Positions 34,290 through 43,482 of a stretch of DNA of 64,000 nucleotides are shown one piece after another. A program made the translations under genes and the position numbers. A model generated the notes under the pieces. It was not told the DNA's origin. It made no database searches and worked only from the letters and a program-made list of their open reading frames with translations. The stretch's first letter is position 1, and each line of letters begins with the position of its first letter. The DNA comes from VGMA01 sp964655475 (lineage in GTDB: Bacteria > Chlamydiota > Chlamydiia > Chlamydiales > VGMA01): contig CAZZMO010000005.1 in NCBI GenBank assembly GCA_964655475.1, forward strand, positions 1 to 64,000. Direction: 5' to 3'.

Positions 34290-37200
34290 ATGAGAGAACT
34301 TTTTTGTTTAATCATCAGGTCGGCATTTTTTGTGCCGCTCTTTATTTGGTGCGCTTTTGTCGACCCCTTTCAGGCGGGAGATGACCCAAGTGAAGTACAC
34401 CATGTCAATGTCATTTCAGGTAAAGTTAGGCTTCTCTACGACGACCAAGTAGTCAATGGCGCCGTTCCTATTTCTCTCTCAAGAACGTATGTCAATAGCT
34501 ACTTGAGTTTTAGATCACCCGTATCGATACCACTCGGCACGGGGTGGGAGATATTGCCCCACATGTCTCTTCTTTTTTGCCCCGATGAAAAGATCTTTAA
34601 CGCCCTTTTGAATGAACCCTCAGGCCACCCGGTTCGCTATCAGGGAAACTACAGCCGAAAGCATCCCTTTGTTCTCACACCCATTCGAGAGCAGAATGTC
34701 ATCGTTCGAAACTATCGAGACGATCCCTCTAACAACAAGCTCTACGTCGACTACAAAAAGGGAGAAGCCATTTTGTATCTCGCCGATGGAGGTCAAAGGA
34801 TCTATCAGGGGAGCAAGAAGACCTGGCGCGATAAGGCTGCCGATCGTTTATCCTGGCAGTTTACAAGATATGATCGCATTTATCGCCTTCAAAAAGAGAT
34901 CTCCCCCTCAGGACAAAAGACCCTCTATCAATACTTCGATGACAAGAAACAAGTCTTCATCTCAAAGATGAACCCCGATGAAACCAAAACCTACAGCTGG
35001 ATCAAGATAGAAGAATATTATGGAGGCCTTCAAGTAACCACAAGCGATAGACAGGTCTACTACTACTATAAAGATCGGCTCGAAAAACGGTTCGGCCCTA
35101 CGCAAAAGCTCTCCTATGCCCACTATAACGATAGCTCCGAGCCCCCTTATTTAGAACGTATCAAAGAAGAAGGGCGCCCCCCACTCGAGTTTCACTACTA
35201 CTTTCCAACAAAAAAAGAGCTCTATTCCCCAAACCTTCCAGCCCACATTTACAAAGCAAAAGCCGTTTACAAAGAGAAAATCCCCGTCGCTCACTTCACC
35301 TATGAAAAAGATTTTACCGATGTCTTGAGCCCTCAAGGCACTTTAACCCGCTATCATCATAAAGAAGGGCTCATCAGAGAGATCGAACATTTTGATCAGC
35401 ATCAAGACCTCTATTCCATAGAGAGATTCCTCTGGGACAAAGGAAGACTCACCTCCAGATCCCTCCACTACCCAGATGGAGAGTTAGTCTTTTCCACCTC
35501 TTCAGAATATGACCATTATGGCAACGTCACCAAAGAGATCATCCGAGGCAATCTCCGTGGAGAATCCTCAGATGATGAAAAGATCAGATCCTACACCTAC
35601 AACCAAAAACACCTCCTCATCGAAGAAAGAGATGAAAGCGGCTACTCCTGCTGCTATACCTACCTAAGAGATACCGACCTTCCCACCTCCAAAACCATTT
35701 ATGCAGATGGCGAGTGGATCTTCGAAGAGCGCTACCACTACGATAACGACCGCCTCCTCATCGAAAAGAAAGTCTTCGATGGCAAGCATGAAGTAACAGA
35801 TCACTATAAAAGAGATTCCCAAAAAGGAGTCATCGTAGAGCATGACAACGGCCTTAAAAAGACCCACTATACCTACGATAAAGCCCTAAGGGTCATTCAA
35901 GAGGAGTCGAACGGCTATTCTGTAGAAACCATCTATGACGATCTCGGCAGAATCTACAGCAAAAGCCTTCCCTTAGGAGGGAAAAGCGTTTACTGCCATG
36001 ACATCTGGGGAAATCTCACCCACGTTCATGAAATCGGATCCCCCCGAAAAGAAATCACCTACGACACCGCTGACCGCCCCATCCGCTATAAACAATGTGG
36101 CAAAGAAAGCTCCCTACATTACGACCCCTACGGCAGAGTTGTTCAAGAAGTAGACTATAAAAAAGATACCACCCACTTCACCTACGATGAGTTTAACCGC
36201 ATCCTGAGAAAAACCCTTCCCGATGGCCACCACATCGAATATGAATACGACATCCAAGGAAACATCTCTCTAGAAAAAGCTCCCAACGGCGGAGAGACCC
36301 GAACAGAATACACCATCCTAAGAAAGCCCTACCACATCACCAGAGCGGATGGCAGCGAGATCATCCACCACTACAACCTCAGTGGAGAACTTCTAGAGAC
36401 GACCCATCCAGATGGTACAAAGACCACCTATACCTACGATCCACTCCATCGTCTTCTCTCCAAAACCCAAGGAGGTATCAGAGAAGAGTGGACCTACGAA
36501 GGGCTCCTCCTCAAGAGCTACAAAAACGATCTCCTCATCACCTACGATTATGACCAATATGGACGTAAGATTCGAGAGCAGGCCGAGGGGAGATGCAAAA
36601 CCTTCCACTACGATCGATTTGGGTTTTTAGAGAAAGTTCAAGAGGGAGATCTCTACCAAGAAGAAGTTCATGATGTGGAGGGGAAAATTGTCGAAACCAA
36701 TCAAAATGGCTTTCACAGGACTAAGTATCTCTACAACGACGATCGCCTCAAAATTAAAGCCATTAAAGGAGATGCAGAAGATCACTTCCACTACAACGAA
36801 GAGAGAAAAATCATCTGCCACATCGATCCCCTCGGTCATGAAACCCGCTTTACCTATGATGATTACAAAACCACCATCACCGATCCCCAAGGCAGCCGCA
36901 CCATCGAAATCCTCGACTCCATGTCTCGAGTCACCGAAAAAAGAAAAGAATCTCCCTCTGGAGACCTCCTCCTCAAAGAACTTTTCACCTACGACGAAAT
37001 GGGAGAGCTGATTACCCGCACCTCAGAAGGAAAGACTACAACCCTTACAAGGGACATCATGGGGCGCCTCATCAAAGAAGAAGAGCCCCTCGGTAAAACC
37101 ACCTCCTATGATTATGACATCAAAGGGCGCCTCATCGCCAAAACCTCACCCAATGGCACCATCCTCTATCGACACTATGACGATCTCGATCGCATGATAG

Positions 37201-39287
37201 AACTAAGAAGCTCCGACGGAGAACTTTGGTACGAATACCACTATGACCATCTCAACCTCAGAAAAGTAGAAGACCTTCTCCTCCAAAAATCAGTAGAGCG
37301 CACCTACAACAAATTTGGTGAGCTCGAAACAGAAACGGGCCTCTTTGGACACATCATCACCTGGGATCGGGACAACTACGGCAGAGTCACCCGCATCACA
37401 CTCCCTGACCACACCTCCATAGGATACAGCTACGAGGGGAGCTCAATGAAAAGCGTCTCCCGTTTCACCCAACGAGGCGACCTCACCTACCAGCACCGCT
37501 ACAAGAAATTTGATCCCAATCAACACATCGAAGAAGAAGAGCTAGGATCCCTTGGCACCATCCATACCAAAAGAGACCTTCTCGAAAGACCCTACCAGAT
37601 GAGTTCCCCATATCACACTATCTCGCTCTCATACGATTCTCTAGGACTGATCAATAAAGATAAAAATTCCCTCCTTGGCAATAAAGAATATCACTACGAT
37701 TCCCTAAGACAACTCACTAAAGAAAATGAAACCCAATACCTCTTTGACTCCCTTGGAAACCCCAAAGACTCCGTCATCAACGACCTCAACCAAATCATCC
37801 TCTCTGGCTCTGAAAGCTTCCAATACGATGCAAACGGCAACCTCATCCAAAGAGATGACAAAGAGTACATCTATGATCCTTTGAACCGTCTCAAAGAGAT
37901 CCACCATAAAGATGGCAAAATCACGAGATATACCTACGATCCCTTCTCACGTCTCATCAAAAAAGATCAAGACTATTACCTCTACAACCAAGATTTCGAA
38001 ATCGGTAGGATCGATCGAAGAGGAGTCATCGATCAGCTCCGAATCCTTGGACTTGGTATCAAAGGGGAGATCGGTGCAGCCATCTTGATCGAGCTCGATC
38101 AAGAGCCCTACATCCCACTCCACGACCTCCAAGGGAGCATCATCGCCCTCCTCGATATGAACTCCAACATCATCGAATCCTACGACCACACAGCCTTCGG
38201 TCAAGAAGAGCCCCTTGACCATCTATCCCCCTGGCGCTTCTCCTCCAAAAGACACGACGGCCCTCTCATCTTCTTTGGCCTCCGTTTTTACGATCCCTCC
38301 CTCAAACGCTTCATCACCCCCGACCCCGCCGGCTACATCGACGGCCCCAACCTCTACGCCTTCACCCTCAACAGCCCCATCAACCGCCTCGACCTCTTCG
38401 GTCTCGACTCCGAAATGCGCTACCCCATACCCGGCTGCGAACCCAAACTCCCCTGCAACCCCTACCCCCCAACCTATAAACCCTATCCCTCACCCGTCAA
38501 GTGGACCGGCACCGCCGACCTCTCCGGTACCTCAGTCGACATTGCCGTCATCTGCTCTAGGCCTTACACCTTCACCTTCAGCCCCGAAGAAATGGCCACT
38601 GGCACCTTCAACCTCTTCGACCGCCTCGGTGACTTCCTCCAAGGCGCAGATGGCCAAATAGACCTTGTTACATATGAAAATGGAATCAACACCTCCCGTA
38701 AAGAATGGCTCCGAGCCACTCACTATCTCGCGCACATCCTCCCTCAAGGAACCCTCCTCATTAGCATCTACAACCCTACCACGACACTCCTTGGTGATAT
38801 CTACAGATGCTTCCGCGAAAGGTGTGGCTTTCAAAGCACCAGTAGCCGCAATCTTACCAAATTCCACGCTACCCTCCTCGATCTTCTCGAAACCCACGCC
38901 CCCACTGCCTTCGCCCTCCATATTGCCCACAGCGAAGGCGGCGTCATCTACAACCGCAGCTTCGAAAACCACTCAGATGAAAATCAAGGAAAAATGCAGA
39001 AATACTTCTACTGTGAAGGCATAGCTCCTGCTCAGCGCATCCCTAGAATGTATGGTCGTAATCCCAAGAGTACGTATTCGGAAAAAGACTTCATTACTGG
39101 GCAGTTTGCCCTTATACCAAATGAGAAATATGATGTAGTATGGGTAAAGCCAGAAACAAGTTGGGTCGAAAGATTCGGTGGTATCGCAGAACACAGCATC
39201 ATGGGCAAAACGTATCAAAGTGCCCTAAAAAACATTATAGAAAATTATCAAAAAGAAAAGGGGTTTTATGTGGGAAGTACTAGGTAG
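34290..39287 (+). CDS. Rhs/YD-repeat protein with a lipase-like C-terminal tip
   Basis: A 1665-residue exported protein. Residues 1-29 form a signal-like hydrophobic start. An N-terminal domain (HVNVISGKV onward) is followed by dozens of YD repeats (motifs such as YDPYGRVVQEVDY and YTYDPLHRLLSK). The core ends with the Rhs hallmark FITPDPAGYIDGPNLYAF and NSPINRLDLFGLD near residues 1341-1373. The remaining 290 residues form a distinct tip. This has a Pro-rich linker (GCEPKLPCNPYPP), LVTYENGINTSRKEWLRA, and a nucleophile-elbow-like HSEGG at residues 1547-1551 (Ser1548). The tip may be an alpha/beta hydrolase resembling the DUF687 proteins of chlamydiae. The coding strand is unusually rich in C and C-ending codons until about 38950. 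Two immunity-like genes follow. Confidence 0.9.
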   Translation: MRELFCLIIRSAFFVPLFIWCAFVDPFQAGDDPSEVHHVNVISGKVRLLYDDQVVNGAVPISLSRTYVNSYLSFRSPVSIPLGTGWEILPHMSLLFCPDEKIFNALLNEPSGHPVRYQGNYSRKHPFVLTPIREQNVIVRNYRDDPSNNKLYVDYKKGEAILYLADGGQRIYQGSKKTWRDKAADRLSWQFTRYDRIYRLQKEISPSGQKTLYQYFDDKKQVFISKMNPDETKTYSWIKIEEYYGGLQVTTSDRQVYYYYKDRLEKRFGPTQKLSYAHYNDSSEPPYLERIKEEGRPPLEFHYYFPTKKELYSPNLPAHIYKAKAVYKEKIPVAHFTYEKDFTDVLSPQGTLTRYHHKEGLIREIEHFDQHQDLYSIERFLWDKGRLTSRSLHYPDGELVFSTSSEYDHYGNVTKEIIRGNLRGESSDDEKIRSYTYNQKHLLIEERDESGYSCCYTYLRDTDLPTSKTIYADGEWIFEERYHYDNDRLLIEKKVFDGKHEVTDHYKRDSQKGVIVEHDNGLKKTHYTYDKALRVIQEESNGYSVETIYDDLGRIYSKSLPLGGKSVYCHDIWGNLTHVHEIGSPRKEITYDTADRPIRYKQCGKESSLHYDPYGRVVQEVDYKKDTTHFTYDEFNRILRKTLPDGHHIEYEYDIQGNISLEKAPNGGETRTEYTILRKPYHITRADGSEIIHHYNLSGELLETTHPDGTKTTYTYDPLHRLLSKTQGGIREEWTYEGLLLKSYKNDLLITYDYDQYGRKIREQAEGRCKTFHYDRFGFLEKVQEGDLYQEEVHDVEGKIVETNQNGFHRTKYLYNDDRLKIKAIKGDAEDHFHYNEERKIICHIDPLGHETRFTYDDYKTTITDPQGSRTIEILDSMSRVTEKRKESPSGDLLLKELFTYDEMGELITRTSEGKTTTLTRDIMGRLIKEEEPLGKTTSYDYDIKGRLIAKTSPNGTILYRHYDDLDRMIELRSSDGELWYEYHYDHLNLRKVEDLLLQKSVERTYNKFGELETETGLFGHIITWDRDNYGRVTRITLPDHTSIGYSYEGSSMKSVSRFTQRGDLTYQHRYKKFDPNQHIEEEELGSLGTIHTKRDLLERPYQMSSPYHTISLSYDSLGLINKDKNSLLGNKEYHYDSLRQLTKENETQYLFDSLGNPKDSVINDLNQIILSGSESFQYDANGNLIQRDDKEYIYDPLNRLKEIHHKDGKITRYTYDPFSRLIKKDQDYYLYNQDFEIGRIDRRGVIDQLRILGLGIKGEIGAAILIELDQEPYIPLHDLQGSIIALLDMNSNIIESYDHTAFGQEEPLDHLSPWRFSSKRHDGPLIFFGLRFYDPSLKRFITPDPAGYIDGPNLYAFTLNSPINRLDLFGLDSEMRYPIPGCEPKLPCNPYPPTYKPYPSPVKWTGTADLSGTSVDIAVICSRPYTFTFSPEEMATGTFNLFDRLGDFLQGADGQIDLVTYENGINTSRKEWLRATHYLAHILPQGTLLISIYNPTTTLLGDIYRCFRERCGFQSTSSRNLTKFHATLLDLLETHAPTAFALHIAHSEGGVIYNRSFENHSDENQGKMQKYFYCEGIAPAQRIPRMYGRNPKSTYSEKDFITGQFALIPNEKYDVVWVKPETSWVERFGGIAEHSIMGKTYQSALKNIIENYQKEKGFYVGSTR

Positions 39288-40386
39288 TTTATGGTTAGGA
39301 TTTATGCCTATTACGATAGATAGTCCCCAAGAAATTACCCCTGAGTGGGAAGCAAGAGTTTTGGGCATCAAATACGGTGTGACGGATCTTTCTCATGCCG
39401 TGCAAGAGATGACCACAGGGCTGATCGATGAGTATTTTGGGAAGGATTTCATCGAAAGAATTAATACAGCAATAGAGAAGAATCCTTCAGGAGAGTTCGT
39501 AGAATATTGGGAGAATGGAAATATTAAAGCAAAATTTCCTTACAAGGATCGGAAAGCTCATGGGCATTTGCATGCTTGGTTTGACAACGGTGTAGATGCG
39601 TTTAAGGGGTATTTTAAGGAAGGGATAAAACAGGGAACGCATATTACTTTTTACCGAATAGAACCTAAATACAAAGTAAAATTGGCCCGACTCTTGAGGT
39701 ATAACTCTATGGGTCACTTAACAGGGAAGCAAACTAGAGAACATCCTAATGGAAGACTATATTTAGTAATTAGTTACGAAAATGGAAAGGCTAACGGTCC
39801 TTTAAAAAGTTGGCAAGACAGTGGTCAGGAGATCATGTCTGCGGATTATAAAAATGGTAAGTTGAAGAAGAATCCACCACCGCCGCCGGGGAAAAGAGGA
39901 CGGCCAAAAGAGCGAGAAGATATCAAGTTAGTCGATGAGCTGGTTGCTAACTTTGAAAATGAGATCGAAAAGGAATTTAAGATCAGGGCAATGGGATCTG
40001 GAGGATCGATGCCTTTTGACGTTGAGTCCATCTCTGTTGATTTTGCTTCTATGGACAGCATGAATGTTGAAGAGGCTAGAAGGTTGATGGTTACTCTTAA
40101 AGAGCGATTGGCTGAGAGGATCAATCAGAATGAGAAATTAAGACCCTATTTGAGAGACTATCCGTTATCTACTACTTGGGCCAGGATTCGTCTGGTCTTT
40201 TTTAGCCGTAATGGTGATGAATATATGGATGGAGGTATGTGCCACGTGTTGGATAGCCCGCCAGGAAAGATTAGCTACATAGCAAAAAATCCAGAGACAA
40301 AAATAAGAGAAACAGTTTTTGAAGAACCATACGAAGAAGCCTTGCTCATCGTCAAACAACAAGGCTTTGCAGGCCCTAGAAAGTAA
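39268..40386 (+). CDS. MORN/YwqK-type putative immunity protein, copy 1
   Basis: A 372-residue protein starting 20 bases inside the Rhs 3' end behind a AAGGGG ribosome-binding site. The N-terminal 60 residues (MWEVLGSLWLGFMPITID) precede MORN-like repeats of the YwqK antitoxin type: GEFVEYWENGNIKAKFPYKD, then AHGHLHAWFDNGVDAFKGYF and NGPLKSWQDSGQEIMSADYK. A PPPPPGKRGRPKE linker at about residues 206-218 contains a KRGRPK sequence like an AT-hook core. The C-terminal 150 residues are an unrecognised alpha/beta domain. No signal peptide. The position directly after the Rhs tip suggests it neutralises it. Confidence 0.75.
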   Translation: MWEVLGSLWLGFMPITIDSPQEITPEWEARVLGIKYGVTDLSHAVQEMTTGLIDEYFGKDFIERINTAIEKNPSGEFVEYWENGNIKAKFPYKDRKAHGHLHAWFDNGVDAFKGYFKEGIKQGTHITFYRIEPKYKVKLARLLRYNSMGHLTGKQTREHPNGRLYLVISYENGKANGPLKSWQDSGQEIMSADYKNGKLKKNPPPPPGKRGRPKEREDIKLVDELVANFENEIEKEFKIRAMGSGGSMPFDVESISVDFASMDSMNVEEARRLMVTLKERLAERINQNEKLRPYLRDYPLSTTWARIRLVFFSRNGDEYMDGGMCHVLDSPPGKISYIAKNPETKIRETVFEEPYEEALLIVKQQGFAGPRK

Positions 40387-40401
40387 ACCAAATAGGTGCA
40401 T

Positions 40402-41520
40402 ATGTGGACAATTCTAGGTAGTTTATGGTTAGGATTTATGCCCATAACAGTAGATAGTCCCAAAGAGATTACCCCGGAGTGGGAAGAAAGAATCCTGGGC
40501 ATCAAATATGGAGTGACTGATCTTCCTCACGTTGTGCAAGAGATGACTGAAGGGCTGATCGATGAGTATTTTGGGAAGGATTTTATCGAAAGAATCAATG
40601 CTGCGATCGAGAAGAATCCTTCAGGAGAGTTTGTGGAATACTGGGAAAATGGAAATATGAAGGCAAAACTCCCTTATAAGAACAAGAGAGCGCATGGGCA
40701 TTTGCATGCTTGGTACGATAACGGGGTAGATGCGTTTAAAGGGCACTTTAACGAAGGAATAAAGCAAGGCACACATATTACTTTTTTTCGAACAGAATCG
40801 ATGGCTAAGTATAAAGAAGCTCGTATTCTTAGATTTGATTCGGCAGGTAAATTTGAAGGAAAACAAAAAAGAAATCACCTTTCAGGGAGGCTATGCTTTG
40901 TAATTAAATATGAAAATGGGATGGCTAATGGTCCATTAGAAAGTTGGAATGATGATAATCTGCAAGTTATTTCTGCCGATTATAAGAATGGGGTGTTGAT
41001 GAAGGACCCGCCACCACCTCCAGGGCAGAGGGGGCGACCTAAAATCCAAGAGGATGAAAGGTTAGTGAATAGGGTAATTGCAAGTTTTGGCAAGGAAATA
41101 GCTAAGGAATTTGGTGCAGTCATTTATGGAGTGGGCGCCAGAATGCCACTTGATGTTGAAACAATCGGACTTCAAATTACTATAGAAAGGAAAGTAGGAA
41201 GGGAGGAGGCAAGGCGGTTGCTGGTGACTCTGATGAGTCGATTAGCAGAGAGGGTCAATCAAAGTGAGGAACTCATTCCTTATTTACGAGAATATCCATT
41301 TTCGCCTCTGAGAGCAGATATTTCTTTGAGTTTTTGCCAAAAGAATGGTAAGGAGCACACTGATGGCAGTATTCAGAATGTCATTGTTGGAAAGGATGAT
41401 GTCTTATTTTATGACGCATATAATCCAATAACTATGCAAAGAAAAACCGTGTTTCAAGAGCCTTACAGCGAAGCTCGGAAAATAGTCATGGGGGAAGGTG
41501 GGTTGCCTAAGGAGATTTAG
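40402..41520 (+). CDS. MORN/YwqK-type putative immunity protein, copy 2
   Basis: A 372-residue paralogue of the preceding gene, 15 bases downstream. The start is placed at the ATG giving MWTILGSLWLGFMPITVD, which aligns with the first copy; a GTG six bases earlier is in frame. The N-terminal half is nearly identical in pattern (GEFVEYWENGNMKAKLPYKN), and the DPPPPPGQRGRPK linker is conserved. The C-terminal half diverges much more, as expected if the two copies recognise different toxin variants. Function by association only. Confidence 0.72.
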   Translation: MWTILGSLWLGFMPITVDSPKEITPEWEERILGIKYGVTDLPHVVQEMTEGLIDEYFGKDFIERINAAIEKNPSGEFVEYWENGNMKAKLPYKNKRAHGHLHAWYDNGVDAFKGHFNEGIKQGTHITFFRTESMAKYKEARILRFDSAGKFEGKQKRNHLSGRLCFVIKYENGMANGPLESWNDDNLQVISADYKNGVLMKDPPPPPGQRGRPKIQEDERLVNRVIASFGKEIAKEFGAVIYGVGARMPLDVETIGLQITIERKVGREEARRLLVTLMSRLAERVNQSEELIPYLREYPFSPLRADISLSFCQKNGKEHTDGSIQNVIVGKDDVLFYDAYNPITMQRKTVFQEPYSEARKIVMGEGGLPKEI

Positions 41521-41534
41521 CTGGGCTTTCTCGA

Positions 41535-42515
41535 TTAGTGTGTTCGGGGGAGGGCGGTGAGATCGAGTGAGTCGGGGCCGTTTTTGTGGAACATGTGAAA
41601 GCCAAGGCCGGCAATCATGACTGCGTTATCTAGGCTGAGGAGGTATGTGGGGAAGGAGATTTCAACGCCGGGAGGTTTTTTTGCTGCAAACATCTGTCTG
41701 AGGGCCTGGCTGTTTGTGACGCCCCCTCCGAGGAAAATATTTTTACAGCCGTGGGCTCTGGCGATGGCGAGTGTTTTTTCGATGACATCTTTGAAGACGG
41801 TCTCTTGAAAGGAGGCTGCTAGGTCAGCTTTTTCCTCATCTGTCATTACCCCTTTTTGCTCTACGAGGTAGCGCACTTTTGTTTTGATTCCGCTGAAGGA
41901 GAAGTGAAAGGGGAGTTTTTTGACATGGCCTGCGGTGAGGGGAAAGTGGCGAGGGTTGCCGTTTTTTGCTAGCTTTTCAATTTCAGGGCCTCCTGGGTAG
42001 GGGAGGTTGAGAAGGCGGGCTACTTTGTCAAAGGCCTCTCCGATCGCATCATCTACTGTTTGGCTGAGAAGTTCGTAATTACCAAGGGCGTGGATTTTAA
42101 ACACAGAAGTATGTCCACCAGATAGGACTACGCCGATGGCGGGGAATTCAGTGGTGGTTTCCATCATGGCAGCATAGAGGTGGGCCTCAATGTGATTGAC
42201 ACCCACAAAAGGGATACCCCAGCTCCAAGAGAGGGTCTTTGCGGTATTGATCCCTACAAGGAGGGCTCCCATTAAACCAGGCTCTTTTGCAACGGCAATC
42301 AAATCAATTTTTACATTTGCTTCCTGGAGTGCTTGTTCAATGATCGGTAAAATGATGTCCACATGTTGACGCGAAGCAAGCTCGGGGAAGACCCCTCCGA
42401 ACCGTTTGTGGAGATTCGTTTGAGATGCGACGACGTGGGAAAGGATCTCTTTCCCATCTTTGACAACAGCTGCTGCTGTTTCATCGCAAGTAGATTCGAT
42501 GCCAAGAACAATCAT
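41535..42515 (-). CDS. tsaD: tRNA N6-adenosine threonylcarbamoyltransferase TsaD
   Basis: Catalyses the transfer step of t6A formation at position 37 of ANN-decoding tRNAs. About 326 residues from the chosen ATG (MIVLGIESTCDETAAAVV); an ATG at 42527 would add four residues. It has the HIEAHLYAA motif (metal-binding His pair), GVVLSGGHTSVFKI, FSGIKTKVRYL and the C-terminal LGGGVTNSQALR segment, all typical of the ASKHA-fold Kae1/TsaD family. The partner TsaC/Sua5 is encoded 1 kb away. It is convergent with the immunity gene. Confidence 0.95.
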   Translation of the reverse strand: MIVLGIESTCDETAAAVVKDGKEILSHVVASQTNLHKRFGGVFPELASRQHVDIILPIIEQALQEANVKIDLIAVAKEPGLMGALLVGINTAKTLSWSWGIPFVGVNHIEAHLYAAMMETTTEFPAIGVVLSGGHTSVFKIHALGNYELLSQTVDDAIGEAFDKVARLLNLPYPGGPEIEKLAKNGNPRHFPLTAGHVKKLPFHFSFSGIKTKVRYLVEQKGVMTDEEKADLAASFQETVFKDVIEKTLAIARAHGCKNIFLGGGVTNSQALRQMFAAKKPPGVEISFPTYLLSLDNAVMIAGLGFHMFHKNGPDSLDLTALPRTH

Positions 42516-42532
42516 GCGAGATAGCATATCAA

Positions 42533-42561
42533 TTGTAACAAATTTATCGATATAATATAAT
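42533..42561 (+). promoter_or_regulatory. Putative strong sigma70-type promoter
   Basis: TTGTAA (42533-42538), a 17-base spacer and a consensus TATAAT (42556-42561), leaving a leader of about 17 bases with a TTGGAG ribosome-binding site before the next gene. The best promoter-like match in the window. Confidence 0.6.
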
Positions 42562-42584
42562 TTTTTCGATTTTGGAGTGATTTT

Positions 42585-43034
42585 ATGAGTTCAACATACA
42601 TCAGGGTAGGGCTTTCTGGAACGAGTGTTAGATATGAAATTCCTGAAATGGTTACTGTAAATCAGAATAAATCGACGAGGTATAGAGATTTTAGCACGAT
42701 AAATACTCTGATAGAAGAGCTGCAGTTTTTAGGGCCTCTCGTGGCAGCTACATCTTATATGTTAACACCTCGACAGGAAGAGAAATCGTTTTGGACTCGC
42801 TATTTTGGTGGTAGTAAGGTTGAATCTTCAAAGCCTATTCAGGTGATTGTCGTAGGGGCGGTGAATGGAAAAGATGGTGATTATGTCTATTTCGTCATTT
42901 GTAGCCGTGATCCGGGAAGAGAAGATTCCTCTACCCAGACCTATCGACCTATTAATCAAAAAGTACACGAAGTTTCTCACAAGGCATTTTTCAATAACTG
43001 TGAAGAACTCTATCCACCGAAGGTTAAGAAATAG
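42585..43034 (+). CDS. Unrecognised 149-residue protein
   Basis: A compact 149-residue protein of unknown family, probably expressed alone from a strong promoter. It has predicted beta-strands (IQVIVVGAVNG, GDYVYFVICSRD), a central helical segment near residues 37-60 (STINTLIEELQFLGPLVAAT) and a basic C-terminus. No signal peptide or membrane helix. Its stop overlaps the convergent FKBP gene by about 11 bases. It does not resemble its neighbours and no function can be given. Confidence 0.65.
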   Translation: MSSTYIRVGLSGTSVRYEIPEMVTVNQNKSTRYRDFSTINTLIEELQFLGPLVAATSYMLTPRQEEKSFWTRYFGGSKVESSKPIQVIVVGAVNGKDGDYVYFVICSRDPGREDSSTQTYRPINQKVHEVSHKAFFNNCEELYPPKVKK

Positions 43035-43458
43035 AGACGAGCTCTAAGTCAAACACAAGGGCCTTACCTGCTAGAGGGTGATTAGCATCTAGGGTGATAT
43101 TTTCTTCATCGACTCCCACAATGGTGACAATCGTTGGGTCTTGAGAATCCCCAATAAGCCACTGTTGGCCTGGTTCTGGCTTCATTTCAGGATTGAGGTA
43201 TTTCTTTTCGATAGTAGAGATAAGATCTTCCCTTCTGTCACCATAAGCATCTGATGGTTTAAGTTTTACAGTTTTTAGATCACCAGGGCTCATCCCAATA
43301 ACGGCTTGCTCTACTCCTGTAATGATTTGGCCATCTCCTACGGTAAATTGGAGAGGCTCTCGATCTTTTGAAGAATCAAAGACTTGATTATTGTCGTCGA
43401 ATTTTCCTGTGTAATGGACAGTAACTTTGTCCCCTTTTTTCACTTTTTGCGTTGGCAT
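43024..43458 (-). CDS. FKBP-type peptidyl-prolyl isomerase, SlyD-like
   Basis: A 144-residue cytosolic PPIase/chaperone. The FKBP core shows GDKVTVHYTGKFDDNNQVFDSS at the start, FTVGDGQIITGVEQAVIGM near 38-56, and ADGEE-like insertion (IF) region DAYGDRREDLISTIEKKYL, closing with NHPLAGKALVFDLELV. The His/Cys-rich metal-binding tail of E. coli SlyD is absent, so it is closer to FkpB/short SlyD types. Role: proline isomerisation during folding. Confidence 0.88.
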   Translation of the reverse strand: MPTQKVKKGDKVTVHYTGKFDDNNQVFDSSKDREPLQFTVGDGQIITGVEQAVIGMSPGDLKTVKLKPSDAYGDRREDLISTIEKKYLNPEMKPEPGQQWLIGDSQDPTIVTIVGVDEENITLDANHPLAGKALVFDLELVSIS

Positions 43459-43482
43459 GGGTAGCTCCTCTTTTTTCGGATA

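Noticed and set aside
38215..38661. A 148-residue open frame rich in Pro, Ser, Thr and Ala inside the Rhs gene.
   Set aside because: It is a shifted reading of the C-rich Rhs segment; the composition is an artefact and the Rhs frame is continuous with recognisable motifs.
38532..38972. Long antisense open frames opposite the Rhs gene.
   Set aside because: Their length follows from the low density of stop codons opposite C-ending codons; no ribosome-binding site or recognisable domain.
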